Below, piece after piece: positions 24,509 to 34,486 of a stretch of DNA of 64,000 nt. The position numbers and the translations under genes are program-made. A model generated the notes under the pieces. That model made no database searches, was not told the DNA's origin, and was given only the letters and a program-made list of their open reading frames with translations. How positions within the stretch are numbered: position 1 is the stretch's first letter; each line of letters opens with the position of its first letter. Source of the stretch: Azorinus chamasolen (lineage: Eukaryota; Mollusca; Bivalvia; Cardiida; Solecurtidae); NCBI GenBank assembly GCA_963576725.1, contig OY755251.1:33359784-33423783 (forward strand), read 5' to 3'.

Positions 24509-24889
24509 TTTGCGGCTCCATTTTTCACATAATTTGTGAAAATTGCGTTTTGCTCCTATACCCCCTTTCAAAGCCTGACGCATTTTTCACGTATGTGAAA
24601 AATGCGTCGAGAAGATGTGCTCAAATATTCACTTCAAAACACGCGACGCATTTTTCACTCTTGAGAATATATTGAAGTTGACCAATTTCTTTGGTCATTT
24701 CGGTTATAGATCAAGGTCGCAGGAATCGATATGCCAGATTTGTAGTACAACTCAGAAGTTGATTTAGGTGCTTGCTCAACATACTTATTTGATTAAAATA
24801 TAATTATGGGTCACGTGGGTAAAACGTATTTGGAGTTCCTTGTTAATCCTTTAGTGTCCACATATTTGATATGCATTTGATGTCCCCGT

Positions 24890-25480
24890 GTTGCGGCACA
24901 TATTGTCGCCGCTGTACATATTTTCGCCGGCGACCATCTCTGCTGAAACAGATGGGACATATTGTCGCCGGCGTTAATATGTCCCGAAGTTTTCGGCACA
25001 TATTACTGCTGAACTGCACAAATTGTCGCCGGCGACAATATGTGACGAAGGTTATGGTGCTTTTGAGGGTATTTTTGGCGACAATATGTCAAACGACTTT
25101 AACGACGAACAAGTTGACGACAGAGAACATACATATGGATGAAACAACAGGCAAACAGCCGGACGGATATGTAATCCTGTCAAAGCAGTTGACACAATAC
25201 ACAGCTTTTGATTATCATTGGCGCTATTACACTGTTGTGTCGTAAACCACCGAATACTATAATTTTGATTTCCCGACAAACGAGTCGAACGACAATATGA
25301 CAATGGCGTAACCCTTGAGCACATATTGTCGCCGATGCCGACAACTTCCGTACATACTGTCGCCGGCGACAATATGTGCCACTTGTTTCGGCATATATTG
25401 TTGCTGGCGACGATATATACACCGTCGACAACATGTGCTGCAACACCCGGGATATCGAATATCTGGGATATTTTGTCGCG
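24890..25480. repeat. Dispersed palindrome cluster, CACATATTGTCGCC half-site
   Basis: The half-site CACATATTGTCGCC and its complement GGCGACAATATGTG recur in direct, inverted and abutting form. Examples are the near-complete palindrome at about 25019-25044, another at about 25353-25378, and single halves near 24895, 24959, 25077, 25319 and 25386. Spacing is irregular, so this is not a simple satellite. It is AT/CG-balanced and open in several frames, producing spurious Cys/Arg/His-rich frames. Confidence 0.8.
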
Positions 25481-26530
25481 GTTGGCTGATTGTCTGTCGC
25501 TCTGGTCATAAATCTAGAACCGTTTGCATAGTGGGTGTGTAAATTTCTTACGACCTTTTTACAGTACGTAGCGTACATCATGCGTATATCTATCGTGCGT
25601 TAATCGTATATCATGTGTATATCTTTCGTGCGAATATGTTATATATCTCACGGTTAATATAATGGGTACTATTTCCATTTTATGGGATATTTGATTAATA
25701 CTTTATGTTATATATGTTTTACATGTATCTAATGAAAGAAAGAGTTGTTCTTTACTTAAGGTAATGATAATGCAAGGAATCGTTCATAGCGTATCGTATA
25801 GTGTACGTATATGTATAGTACGTAAATAGTATATCATACGTGATAATATCGTATATTGTGACAACAAATATGCTCACATATGTTGTATCGGACTTGACAC
25901 GCCATCTTTCGGCAATAATTTGAGAGCGGAGGAAAAATTCGTTCTCCGACTCTGCACTATGTTTCCAGATCACAACTTTGTTTTAAAAGAGATCAACGCA
26001 GACATGTAAACCGAAAGAAGAATTTTTTTTTAAAATGTTCACCAATTTAGGAAAACCATTGAAGAAAAATGCCCGTATTGATTGTTCTGAAAATCCTTAT
26101 ATCCTTTCGACTCATGTAGCGTAATAAAACGTATTGGCGATGTTGGCGTTCCATAACTTGGATCTATATGAAGCAAATTGTTTGAATAGTTAGGGTTATA
26201 ATGACTCTATGCCAGTCTGTAAAGTGGGCCAGTATGATGGTCGTAGGTATATAAATGGGCGTTTTATCAGCTGCCAAAATCGGCTCAGACACGGGTTTTT
26301 TCGGCCCAAAAATAACGCACGCTACCTCTGCTACCTCTACTCGTGTTATGACTGTTATGGTGCACCATACATTTGCAGCATCAAACCAATCGCATTATTC
26401 ATTATATCTAATGGCAATAGACACGACGCGCAAAAACATGACACCAAAATGTTTAAAAATGGGCCAAAAATCATTCCAATGATGGAAAATATCATACTTA
26501 TTACATTGTTTTGTTTTATTATCATTTTTT

Positions 26531-26539
26531 ATAATAATG

Positions 26540-26570
<31 letters not shown>
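26531..26570 (+). repeat. (AAT)n microsatellite
   Basis: About thirteen ATA/AAT units in a row. It creates the asparagine run in an otherwise meaningless frame at 26209-26718. Confidence 0.95.
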
Positions 26571-26571
<1 letters not shown>

Positions 26572-26599
26572 TTATTTCGCCACATTACAGCATTTCAAA

Positions 26600-27113
26600 A
26601 CAAGAGGGCCAGAATGGCCCTGAAGCGCTCACCAGACAATCAGAGGAGAAGATTTTCAAAGTTTTCACTATATGTTTCTATTGAAAGCTGGCTACTCCTG
26701 GGGCAGGGCCAATTTTGACCACAGGTGCATAATTTATATAACATTTGTAGAGGACCTGAACATGATGCTATGTGCCAAATATGAAAGCTGAGAACCTTCC
26801 TGTTTCAGAGGAGATGATATTCAAAGTTTTCACTATATGTTACTATAGAAAACAATGCACCCCTGGGGCGGGGCCAATTTTGACCCCAGGGACATAATTT
26901 ATATCACTTTTGTAGAGGACCTACAGATGATGCTATGTGCCAAAGATGAAAGCTGAGACCCCTGTAGATTCAGAGGAGAAGAATTTTAAAGGTTCAAATT
27001 GTTGACGACGGACGACGAACGACGCACGACGCACGACGCACGCCGACGGACGACGGACATCAGGCAATCACAAAATCTCACCCTGAGCACTTTGTGCTCT
27101 GGTGAGCTAAAAA
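26600..27113 (+). mobile_element. Pearl-like / Helentron-derived non-autonomous element
   Basis: The head is ACAAG directly followed by a hairpin (AGGGCC AGAAT GGCCCT, 26605-26621) and then GCGCTCACCAG. Two ~155-bp core repeats follow (GAGGAGAAGATTTTCAAAG at about 26642 and a copy at about 26810, with a truncated third). A degenerate GAC-rich microsatellite lies at 27005-27058, and the tail hairpin CTCACCCTGAGCAC ... GTGCTCTGGTGAG at 27077-27106 is followed by CTAAAAA. GCTCACCAG near the head and CTGGTGAGC at the tail are subterminal inverted repeats. This is the layout of bivalve pearl elements and of HINEs. Confidence 0.75.
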
Positions 27114-27921
27114 TACCATCTTCATTAATTCATTAGTAAGACATATTACTAAAAGCTATTCTACCGTAGACTGTCAGTTTACTCTAATTTAACCTTGTTT
27201 TCATTTCAGTATACTCTCAGTTTATTCTCAGTGCCCTGTCATATTTTATATGTGTATATTTACAAAACATTCTTATCATCTACGTCGGTTTTAATTTCGG
27301 TAATTGGATAATTCCTTAAATCATAATTTCTGTTACCATATACTAAAGTACAGTCGACACTCATTAGCTTGAACTCTTTGCGAACATCAATATTAGTTCG
27401 ACTTTAAAGAACTCTGAGATAAATGATCTTTCTACACACAATACACGGGTACCGCATTACTTTTTAAAATTTATTTTTGGTCAAATACACGTGCTTCATT
27501 TGCATTGTGGAAAATGAAAACAGAATCCCAAGCAGTTTATATACAGACCAGACGCCGAGTCGCTCTGTATCTGGTCTGGATCAGAATTGCTTGCAATTCA
27601 AATAACAGCTCAATTTGCAGTGACTTTCGTGGATTTCGGCATAAGCAGAAGTTCGACTGACCCAAGTTCTAGATAACGAGGGTCGACTCAGGGGATATTA
27701 CTGTCATAAATATAATTCAATGTCCTGATGTCTGTTTAAGATCTCTCGCATCAACAATAGCAAAACCATCTATTTGTCTTTTACATGTATCTGTGAAAAA
27801 TGCGTTGGTATTAGTAGGTCTTCAAAAAATGGGGTTAAATTGCTACCGAATTTTTCACAGCAGGGTTTTGTGAAAAATGGGGCCGCAAATTTCACGCGTG
27901 TGAAATATGCGTCAACCCATT

Positions 27922-27967
27922 TTTCACACGTGTGAAAAATGGGTGGCGTGAAATTTGCGGTTCAACA
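27922..27967 (-). repeat. Right terminal inverted repeat, 46 bp
   Basis: Inverted match to 24463-24508. Further inward, both sides continue with GTGAAATTTGCGG, displaced by about 33 bases, consistent with a small deletion on the left. Confidence 0.9.
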
Positions 27968-27973
27968 CAGCCC

Positions 27974-29180
27974 CTCAAATGGTCTGCTCTGTTTGCTGAT
28001 AGAATTATATAGATATAATTCTAGGGTTTCTTCGATGCTAACAGGAATATGTTCATATTCCATCACAAAAATTCGGATAACATATATTCATGATGCCATA
28101 TTCTTTATATAAATAATCATGAGGTAAATGGTTAAACCCTGATCATACGTGCATATTTCACGGCCACCCTCATGCTATATGTGTAAATAAGCAGAGTTTC
28201 ACCGTCTAGACTGTTTACTTGTTATTTATTAAATCCCATTTCTCCGTGTTCACAAAGACATTAACACTTTGAGTGCTGACATCGTTGGTTCACCAGTATC
28301 TAGCAATAGAGTCCATTCAGTATGACAGTGTACGTGTTTTGAACGGCAAAGAGTGCAGACCCTGATCAGAGGACTCCTACGGAATCTGGATATGCACTGA
28401 TCTTCTTAAAAATAAATATTCATAGTTTTTGCAGTAACAAACAATACTGTCATAATAATATTATACTTTAACACTTGACTCCATAAATATTCCTGAAAGA
28501 GATAAAGTCATCATAAAATTGGGATTTTTAGCCACAGCAGAAATTGCAGTACCATATTCATATGCAAACAGAGCAGACTCTGATCAGAAGGTTCCTACAG
28601 GAGCCGTGTAATTACGAACCGATCCAATTATCATTTTGAGGGTATTCTGCAATATTGGTTTTGTCAACATGACCTTTGGAAAAAATGGGAAGCGAATAGT
28701 GCAAACCCTGATATGACAACTCCCTCAAGAACCATGTCTGGGTCTGATGTTTGTTTGTGTCCATTTTATGGAAACTCTAGGCATACATGGGTTAACCCTT
28801 TTCCAGTATTTCGAGATATGATCAAAACGTTATCTGCCACCATTTCATCCGGTTTGTAGTTTCTCAATAATGTAAAACAAATTTGAAGAAATTGAATATT
28901 GAAATAGCTCGGAGTTTACCCCTTTGATTATGGGAAACGAATGGACTGGCATTTGCGAAACCAGATCGACATTTAACGTTTCTAGAAAAATACCATCAGT
29001 ACTGTCCCAAAGACACCGAAATGTCCATTTGCTCTATATCTCCATTATTGATATCATTATACAGAAACAAACTACATTTATCAACCGGAATAAAATATTG
29101 ACGTTGAAAGTAATATTTCTCATGCAGTATAATCACATTTTTAAATTCGATTTCTGACACTGAGGGAAAAATAATAACCA
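27974..29180. other. No gene; several worn TTAA-1 cores
   Basis: Inverted-core fragments are recognisable at about 28345-28400, 28565-28612 and 28695-28755 (GAGCAGACTCTGATCAGA and similar). The first 160 bases are the right half of the MITE interrupted by the 24463-27967 element. No coding evidence. Confidence 0.45.
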
Positions 29181-29254
29181 AATTTCACTGAGATTTGAAC
29201 CCTTGACCCTTAGCACAGGAAGCCTACGACATGTCCACTAAGCTATCAGGACGA
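29181..29254 (-). repeat. tRNA-derived SINE fragment
   Basis: On the minus strand TGATAGCTTAGTGG resembles a pol III A box and GGGTTCAAATC a B box, about 30 bases apart. The acceptor and T stems do not pair as in a working tRNA, so I call a SINE relic, not a tRNA gene. Confidence 0.5.
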
Positions 29255-29456
29255 TGTTAATTATGTAGCGCTGTCAACTGATGTTATTCAATTTTTTTAA
29301 CACTATCGATCTATTCATTTTATGCTTGGAGATTTCATGAAAAGTGGGTCTGTATAATTTGCATATTAAAGTATGTACGTTCATAGGTCTTTGTTGCTTT
29401 TCACACCTTTGTAGCGTATAAATAGAACCATGTAACCCTTATATATTGGGACCCAA

Positions 29457-29517
29457 GCAGTAGCCGAGGGGAAAGAGCTGCGACTATGAATCCGACTTCC
29501 TTGGTTTCAATCCCGTC
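29457..29517 (+). repeat. tRNA-derived SINE fragment (Ser/Leu-like)
   Basis: GTAGCCGAGGGGAAAGAGC resembles a class II tRNA A-box region and GGTTTCAATCC a B box. The stems are degenerate. Not a functional tRNA. Confidence 0.45.
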
Positions 29518-29537
29518 AAAACCAAATGTAAATAGAA

Positions 29538-30132
29538 ACAAGATGTATTTGTGAAACACTATGCCCCTCATATATTTGACCTCTGACCTTGAAGGATGAC
29601 CTTGACCTTGACGTGTCTCAAAATGTGCGGCTTTATGAGATACATATGCATGCAAAATATCAAGTTTCTATCTGTACTGGCTCAAAAGTTAAGACCAATG
29701 TTAAGGTTGCGTTAAAGTTATAGACAAAGAAACAGACATTTTGACCTTTGACCCTGAAGGATGACCTTGACCTTGACATGTCACTCCTCAAAATGTACAG
29801 CCTCTTGAGATACACAAGCATGCCAAATATCAAATCTCTATCTCTACTGGTCCAAACATTATGGCCAATGTTAAAGTCGGTGATTTTACCCATATATTTG
29901 ACCTCTGACCTTGAAGGATGACCTTGACCTTGACATATCACCCCTCAAAATCAAAATGTGTGGCTTTATGAGATACATATGCATGCCAAATATCAAGTCT
30001 CTATCTGTACTGGCTCAAAAGTTATGACCAATGTTAAAATTGCTGACAAACAAACAGACAAACGGACAAACAGACAGACAGGGCAAAACAATATCCCCCC
30101 CCCCCCGATTATCGTCAATGGGGGCATAAAAC
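29538..30132 (+). mobile_element. Pearl-like element with TGACCTTGACC cores
   Basis: The head is ACAAGAT plus hairpin (GTATTTGTGAAACAC, 29545-29559) and then TATGCCCC. Three core repeats of ~150-180 bp begin with TTTGACCTCTGACCTTG or a variant at about 29574, 29743 and 29896. A degenerate ACAAACAGAC microsatellite is at 30045-30085, followed by a C-tract hairpin and GGGGGCATAAAA. TATGCCCC at the head and GGGGCATA at the tail are subterminal inverted repeats. Confidence 0.75.
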
Positions 30133-31494
30133 ATTCTAGTATAATCTTTTTTATTCATGTTCTTTATATTTTTTGATATTTTTTTAGTCTACATACATTT
30201 TAAAGCAAACAAACTGGAAAATATAAGCCTGCCTCTTGAAACTTGCTATGGACTTTTCAAAGCATTATGCTATATTAACATACAGTCCTGGTGCCAATAG
30301 TATGCATTTCGACGAAACTTAGAGGTAGGATCCAACATTTGTGCTAGGACAACTATGAATTCGAAAGTGCCATGCTCAATTTAAAATTGTCACCTGTTCA
30401 ATCTTTTGTGTATTGCGTATTCAGTTATGCATATTCAATTAGTCTATGCTTTGCATAGTTTTATTTTAAAATTGTCAAACATCTAGGATCCTGATCACAG
30501 ACCGACACACAGAGTGTACAACCGGCAATTCGGTCACGATAACCTGCATAACGGTTGAAAACTTAGTTTCTTTCAAAAGGAAATACTTCAGAGTTAAAAC
30601 TGACTATAAAAAATCCCTGAGATTTGAACAATAATTACATCATAAAAAACAATAGTTTAAAAAGTACATGTATATATAATTATATATACACAGAGCGCAA
30701 ATGGAACGGATCCATGTAGGAAACTTTATTTGAAAAGTCTAATAATGTCTAGATCTAGGGTTTTTTTTACCTTAGTTGGGCATCAAGTTTAAATGTATTT
30801 TGGCACCTTGGATTTTTCCAACCACGTGTATGCACGTGTGTACGTGTGTATAGCCAGGCATGCTCCTGGAACGTCTATTTAGAAGGGCTCTATTGAACTT
30901 AGTTGCCTCTAACTTTTCTGTTATGATTGTTGCATTTGAGACGATGCAAAACCTTGCCAAACCCAACTGTTAGTAAAGAAAAAATAAGAATGGCTGATTG
31001 TCTTGGTGTATATGTGCATATGCATGCAGTTAACTTGGTATATTATAATGTGTATACAAATATATGAGTCAAGCAGGAAACACCACATGCAAAACAAATA
31101 GCCACACAAACAGCCCCACAAGAAAGCACAGCAAATACAAAGAGACGCACAAAGAAAAAAAAACAAACAATAGTGGGGATACCGCCTTGGAAGGGTCAGT
31201 GACAGTAGTCACTAGGGGTTTAAACCGGTTAAGGGGCACCCAACCTCACATTTATTCCACCCCCATCCTAAAAGACACTCTAACAGTGTAAGTAAACGTA
31301 TCCCCTCTCCGACTGATCTCAACAACCGCGATGGCAAATACAGTGGTAAATTGCATGTAGAACGGAAACATATTTAGTGAAACAAACGTCTGTATATGTA
31401 ACTTGTTAAATACATGTAAATTAACCCATTACCTCATAGGCTATTTTATAGCTCAAATTCTTGTCCGCCCAATAAATTCTGAAGGTGATCCTCC
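30133..31494. other. No gene seen
   Basis: AT-rich sequence. Around 31420-31450 there is a TTAACCCATTACCTCATAGG end resembling the TTAA-2 family. No coding evidence. Confidence 0.4.
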
Positions 31495-31770
31495 GAGAGC
31501 AAAAATTGCAACACAAAAAGAGAAAATTGCAGACTCGGTTTTATTGAGTCTGTTCATGAACAGTAATTGAAAGTGCAACACTGCTCAACCCCCCCCCCCC
31601 CCCTAGCACCGGCTTAAGCGGTATTCAATTTTCGGAACAAGAAGTACTGAAATTCATGATCTCGAAGGATCAGACGGTATAACAACACTGAGAATGAAGT
31701 ACGGGGCGACGTTTTACGACCGCCACACAAGCACTTAACACCTGCTGTTGTGAAGATTATAAATTCTGAA
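31495..31770. repeat. Relative of the 17366-17708 element
   Basis: AAAGAGAAAATTGCAGACTC (about 31519), GGCTTAAGCGGTATTCAAT and, inverted, CACCTGCTGTTGTGAAG match the family. A poly-C run of about 14 bases at 31589 has expanded inside it. Confidence 0.5.
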
Positions 31771-31804
31771 GGGAGGTAACTTGATGAATTTTGTGTGTGA
31801 TGTC

Positions 31805-32027
31805 TTCATAATTTAGTAGGGTGGTTTTTCATGGCAAGTAGATGATCCCTATTGATTTTGAGGTCAGTCGGTAAAAGGTCAAGGTCACAGTGACCATCAA
31901 CTCAAAAACCATTGTTCGCTTAATAACTTGATAACATGAGCCGCCCCCTCCCATATTTATTAACATTGTGCATGTTTTGACAACACATACTTTGGGCATA
32001 TAATGCTCCGACACATGGAGCTCTTGT
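31805..32027 (-). mobile_element. Pearl-like element, 5' part
   Basis: On the minus strand: ACAAGA, then the hairpin GCTCC ATGTGTC GGAGC (32005-32021), then TATATGCCC. One core follows containing GTCACTGTGACCTTGACC near 31866-31895. The microsatellite and tail are missing, so it is truncated at its 3' end. Confidence 0.6.
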
Positions 32028-34081
32028 TTTTATATTGTTATAATTTTAAAATATGTATGTGTTGTTAACTATTGTCTTGTTGCTCCATATTGAAATAAAT
32101 CTATCAATATATGTGCATTTTCTGCGTTCAAAGTATGAGACACTCGTCTGAGAAAGAGAGATTTAGTCCATTTCAAACAGTGTCGGCCCAGGACAGATAA
32201 TATGTATATGATAAGATATCGGGTCGAGGTTTACAACTGTTTCATATAAACGCCTTTCCACACATTTGCAAACAGAGTAGACCCAGATTAGACGGCTCTT
32301 AAAGTCTTCCAAAATCACTGACTGGAGTTTCACTAAATGTCAGAGGAATTATTTGAAGGTGAACCTCTATCAGATTTGTATACATCATTCCTGTCCGTTG
32401 CATAAATCTATTAATCAGATGATCGATACAGGGTCATCATAGCCTTCTTGTTACTAAATGGACTCTATAATTAAACACTGATAGGTCATTCAACTTTGAA
32501 AATTCAACATTTAAAAGGTCAACCCCAAACGCACTCAATTCTGGGATGTCCCTTGTCCGTCTGTCTGTCTTTCTGTCCGTCCGTCACTCAGTGATTCTGA
32601 CCTTCCATCATACTTGTGTGCATTCTGCGAGAATTTCAACTTGAAAACTTTTGTCTGAGATTGGATGGTTGGATGATTGATGTCATGCGAATATACGCAC
32701 ATGAGATGTTATTATTATTTTCACTCAGTAACACCAGAGTGATAGCCCTAGTCAGAGGCCATACTCTAACTACATTGTCAAGTGTAAATTGGATCTTAAA
32801 AGTTCTTTGGACACAACTCTAGTTTTCATTGTCTTCTTAATTTACAAAATCTGTTGTTTTTTTAGACAAGTGTCATGATGAACTGCTTGGTGAGAGCGAC
32901 TAAACAAACAAGAACACCGGGCTTTGATGACGTCACCATACCTTTATATACGATGGTACAACATGAAAGTGAAATAACAAAAACACAGGAAATGCCGGTT
33001 GGAACATTTATACACGATTATGTTTATGAATAAATGGTGTTAACATTATTTTTAGCAGCTAGCTGTCTATTTTTATTCTTGTTTTAGTTTTCCATCAATC
33101 AGGAACTATGTTACATTGTAATTTGCATATGACCCACTAGTATTTTGTAGTAAACTGTGATTTCATTAGTTAATGCCTAGACTGGCATACAGCCTTTTTA
33201 CAATGCATCTACACATTGCCAAACTCGAAGTACAAAATCCAGATACAGTCAGCTAATGTGATGAAAATCCTGGGGTCATTATTATGACCTAGTAGTTATT
33301 TCAAAACACCATGCTTATGATAATCAGCTACTTCGCACGCCGAAATCCATGCAATCGATCCATATTAACCTAACCACACAAATGTAATGCATTCTGTTAT
33401 ACAGACCTTTTCTATAAACTTTTCTATAAACTTTTCATAATTCAGTCAAAACGCCATATAATACAGAAATACAAATTTACTCTTATATATAGCATGGAAG
33501 TCTGTCGAAAGTTCTGTTCTTAAAATAGATGCTAATGGGAAATTCCCCAGTGAATAAAAATAGAATTAACGACGATAATAACCGAGGTCTCCGAAATAGG
33601 TTGGCATATTCAACCCTTTCCCTCATAATTATATACGGATTTTCACGCATCTGCAAACAGGGTAGACCCAGATCAGACGGTATAGGCTACACATCATTTA
33701 ACGACTGTGTTGGTTAGGAATTATTGGGTTCTGTACATTTACTATATCCTTTGACTATAATGACAATTTTGTTTTAGTTTCGAAGGGTAGATACAGCAAT
33801 AAGCTTGCATTAATCAGTCTAAAGGAATGCCCTATGAATTACCAGCTGAACTTTGAAAAAACGATCCATTGATCTGGCCTTTCTTCTTATTTATTTGTTG
33901 GACATGCCTGATATATGTCGAATAATTAAGATCAACAGTATTCAAAATGTTGATTCTCGTTTTATTTTAATAAGTTCTACTCTAGATATTACGATATACA
34001 GCCTCATGGCGTTCATTTGGGTGTTGTTATTACAGACTTTGCAAAACAAAAACTACATTCTATATGCTTTAAAATGTATTC
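32028..34081. other. No gene seen; MITE scraps
   Basis: TTAA-1 half-cores occur at about 32265-32300 and 33650-33685 without their partners. No splice-framed coding segment is recognised. Confidence 0.4.
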
Positions 34082-34086
34082 AAGTT

Positions 34087-34213
34087 TAAATAAGAGTTCA
34101 TCTATTTATTTCAGGATCTTTATTCAGTCCGTGTCAACAATGATCAAGATCTGAAATCAACAAACACAATTATTAGATCAAAGAAATGATGATACTGTTA
34201 TACTAATCCTCTA
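34087..34213 (-). repeat. 3' LTR, 127 bp
   Basis: Identical to 39294-39420. Read in element orientation it starts TAGAGGATTAG and ends CTCTTATTTA, so it lacks the usual TG...CA termini. It contains AATAAA, a possible polyadenylation signal, in its second half. Confidence 0.95.
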
Positions 34214-34222
34214 TCTCCCCCC
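34214..34222 (-). promoter_or_regulatory. Polypurine tract
   Basis: GGGGGGAGA on the element strand directly abuts the 3' LTR, where plus-strand DNA synthesis of LTR elements is primed. Confidence 0.85.
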
Positions 34223-34486
34223 AAGTCTTTGGGTAAGAAGTGTCAGTATGAATGAATGTTACACTATGACTGATTTAAAACAACGACTGATAGAAAAAAA
34301 TAAGACTAGGAACTTGAACCCACTAGGCTTATTGCCTAAAAAAGTTATAACGATATCTTAACTGTAAACAGGTTAATGAAACGATAACATATCCTTGATG
34401 TATTATCTCGGTTAACTGTATGTGCCTCTGTCTTGGAAACATTAAACAATCACATGATGAAGTCTTTTTGCCACTCTGGGGCTTGC
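34223..34486 (-). other. 3' untranslated region of the retrotransposon
   Basis: Sequence between the stop codon and the polypurine tract. No env-like or accessory frame is visible. Confidence 0.7.

Larger units (their letters stand above)
24457..27973. mobile_element. 3.5-kb TIR element with 6-bp target duplication, nested in a MITE
   Basis: The element proper is 24463-27967. It starts TGTTGAACCGC and ends with the exact complement. The first 46 bases (24463-24508) are a perfect inverted match of the last 46 (27922-27967). CAGCCC lies directly outside both ends (24457-24462 and 27968-27973). The flanks themselves are two halves of a TTAA-1 MITE (about 24399-24456 and 27974-28134), so the empty site is predictable. 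No transposase frame is present. The interior carries a palindrome array (24890-25480) and a pearl-like element (26600-27113). Superfamily unassigned. Confidence 0.8.

Noticed and set aside
24871..25581. Overlapping frames on both strands with many Cys and His
   Set aside because: They follow the GTCGCC/GGCGAC palindrome cluster. Cys/His spacing is not that of a zinc finger family.
26209..26718. 169-codon frame with an Asn run
   Set aside because: The Asn run is the AAT microsatellite, and the end of the frame lies in the pearl-like element at 26600. No domain.
31589..31603. Poly-C runs here and near 30097 and 39590
   Set aside because: Simple homopolymers, prone to sequencing error, without further structure.
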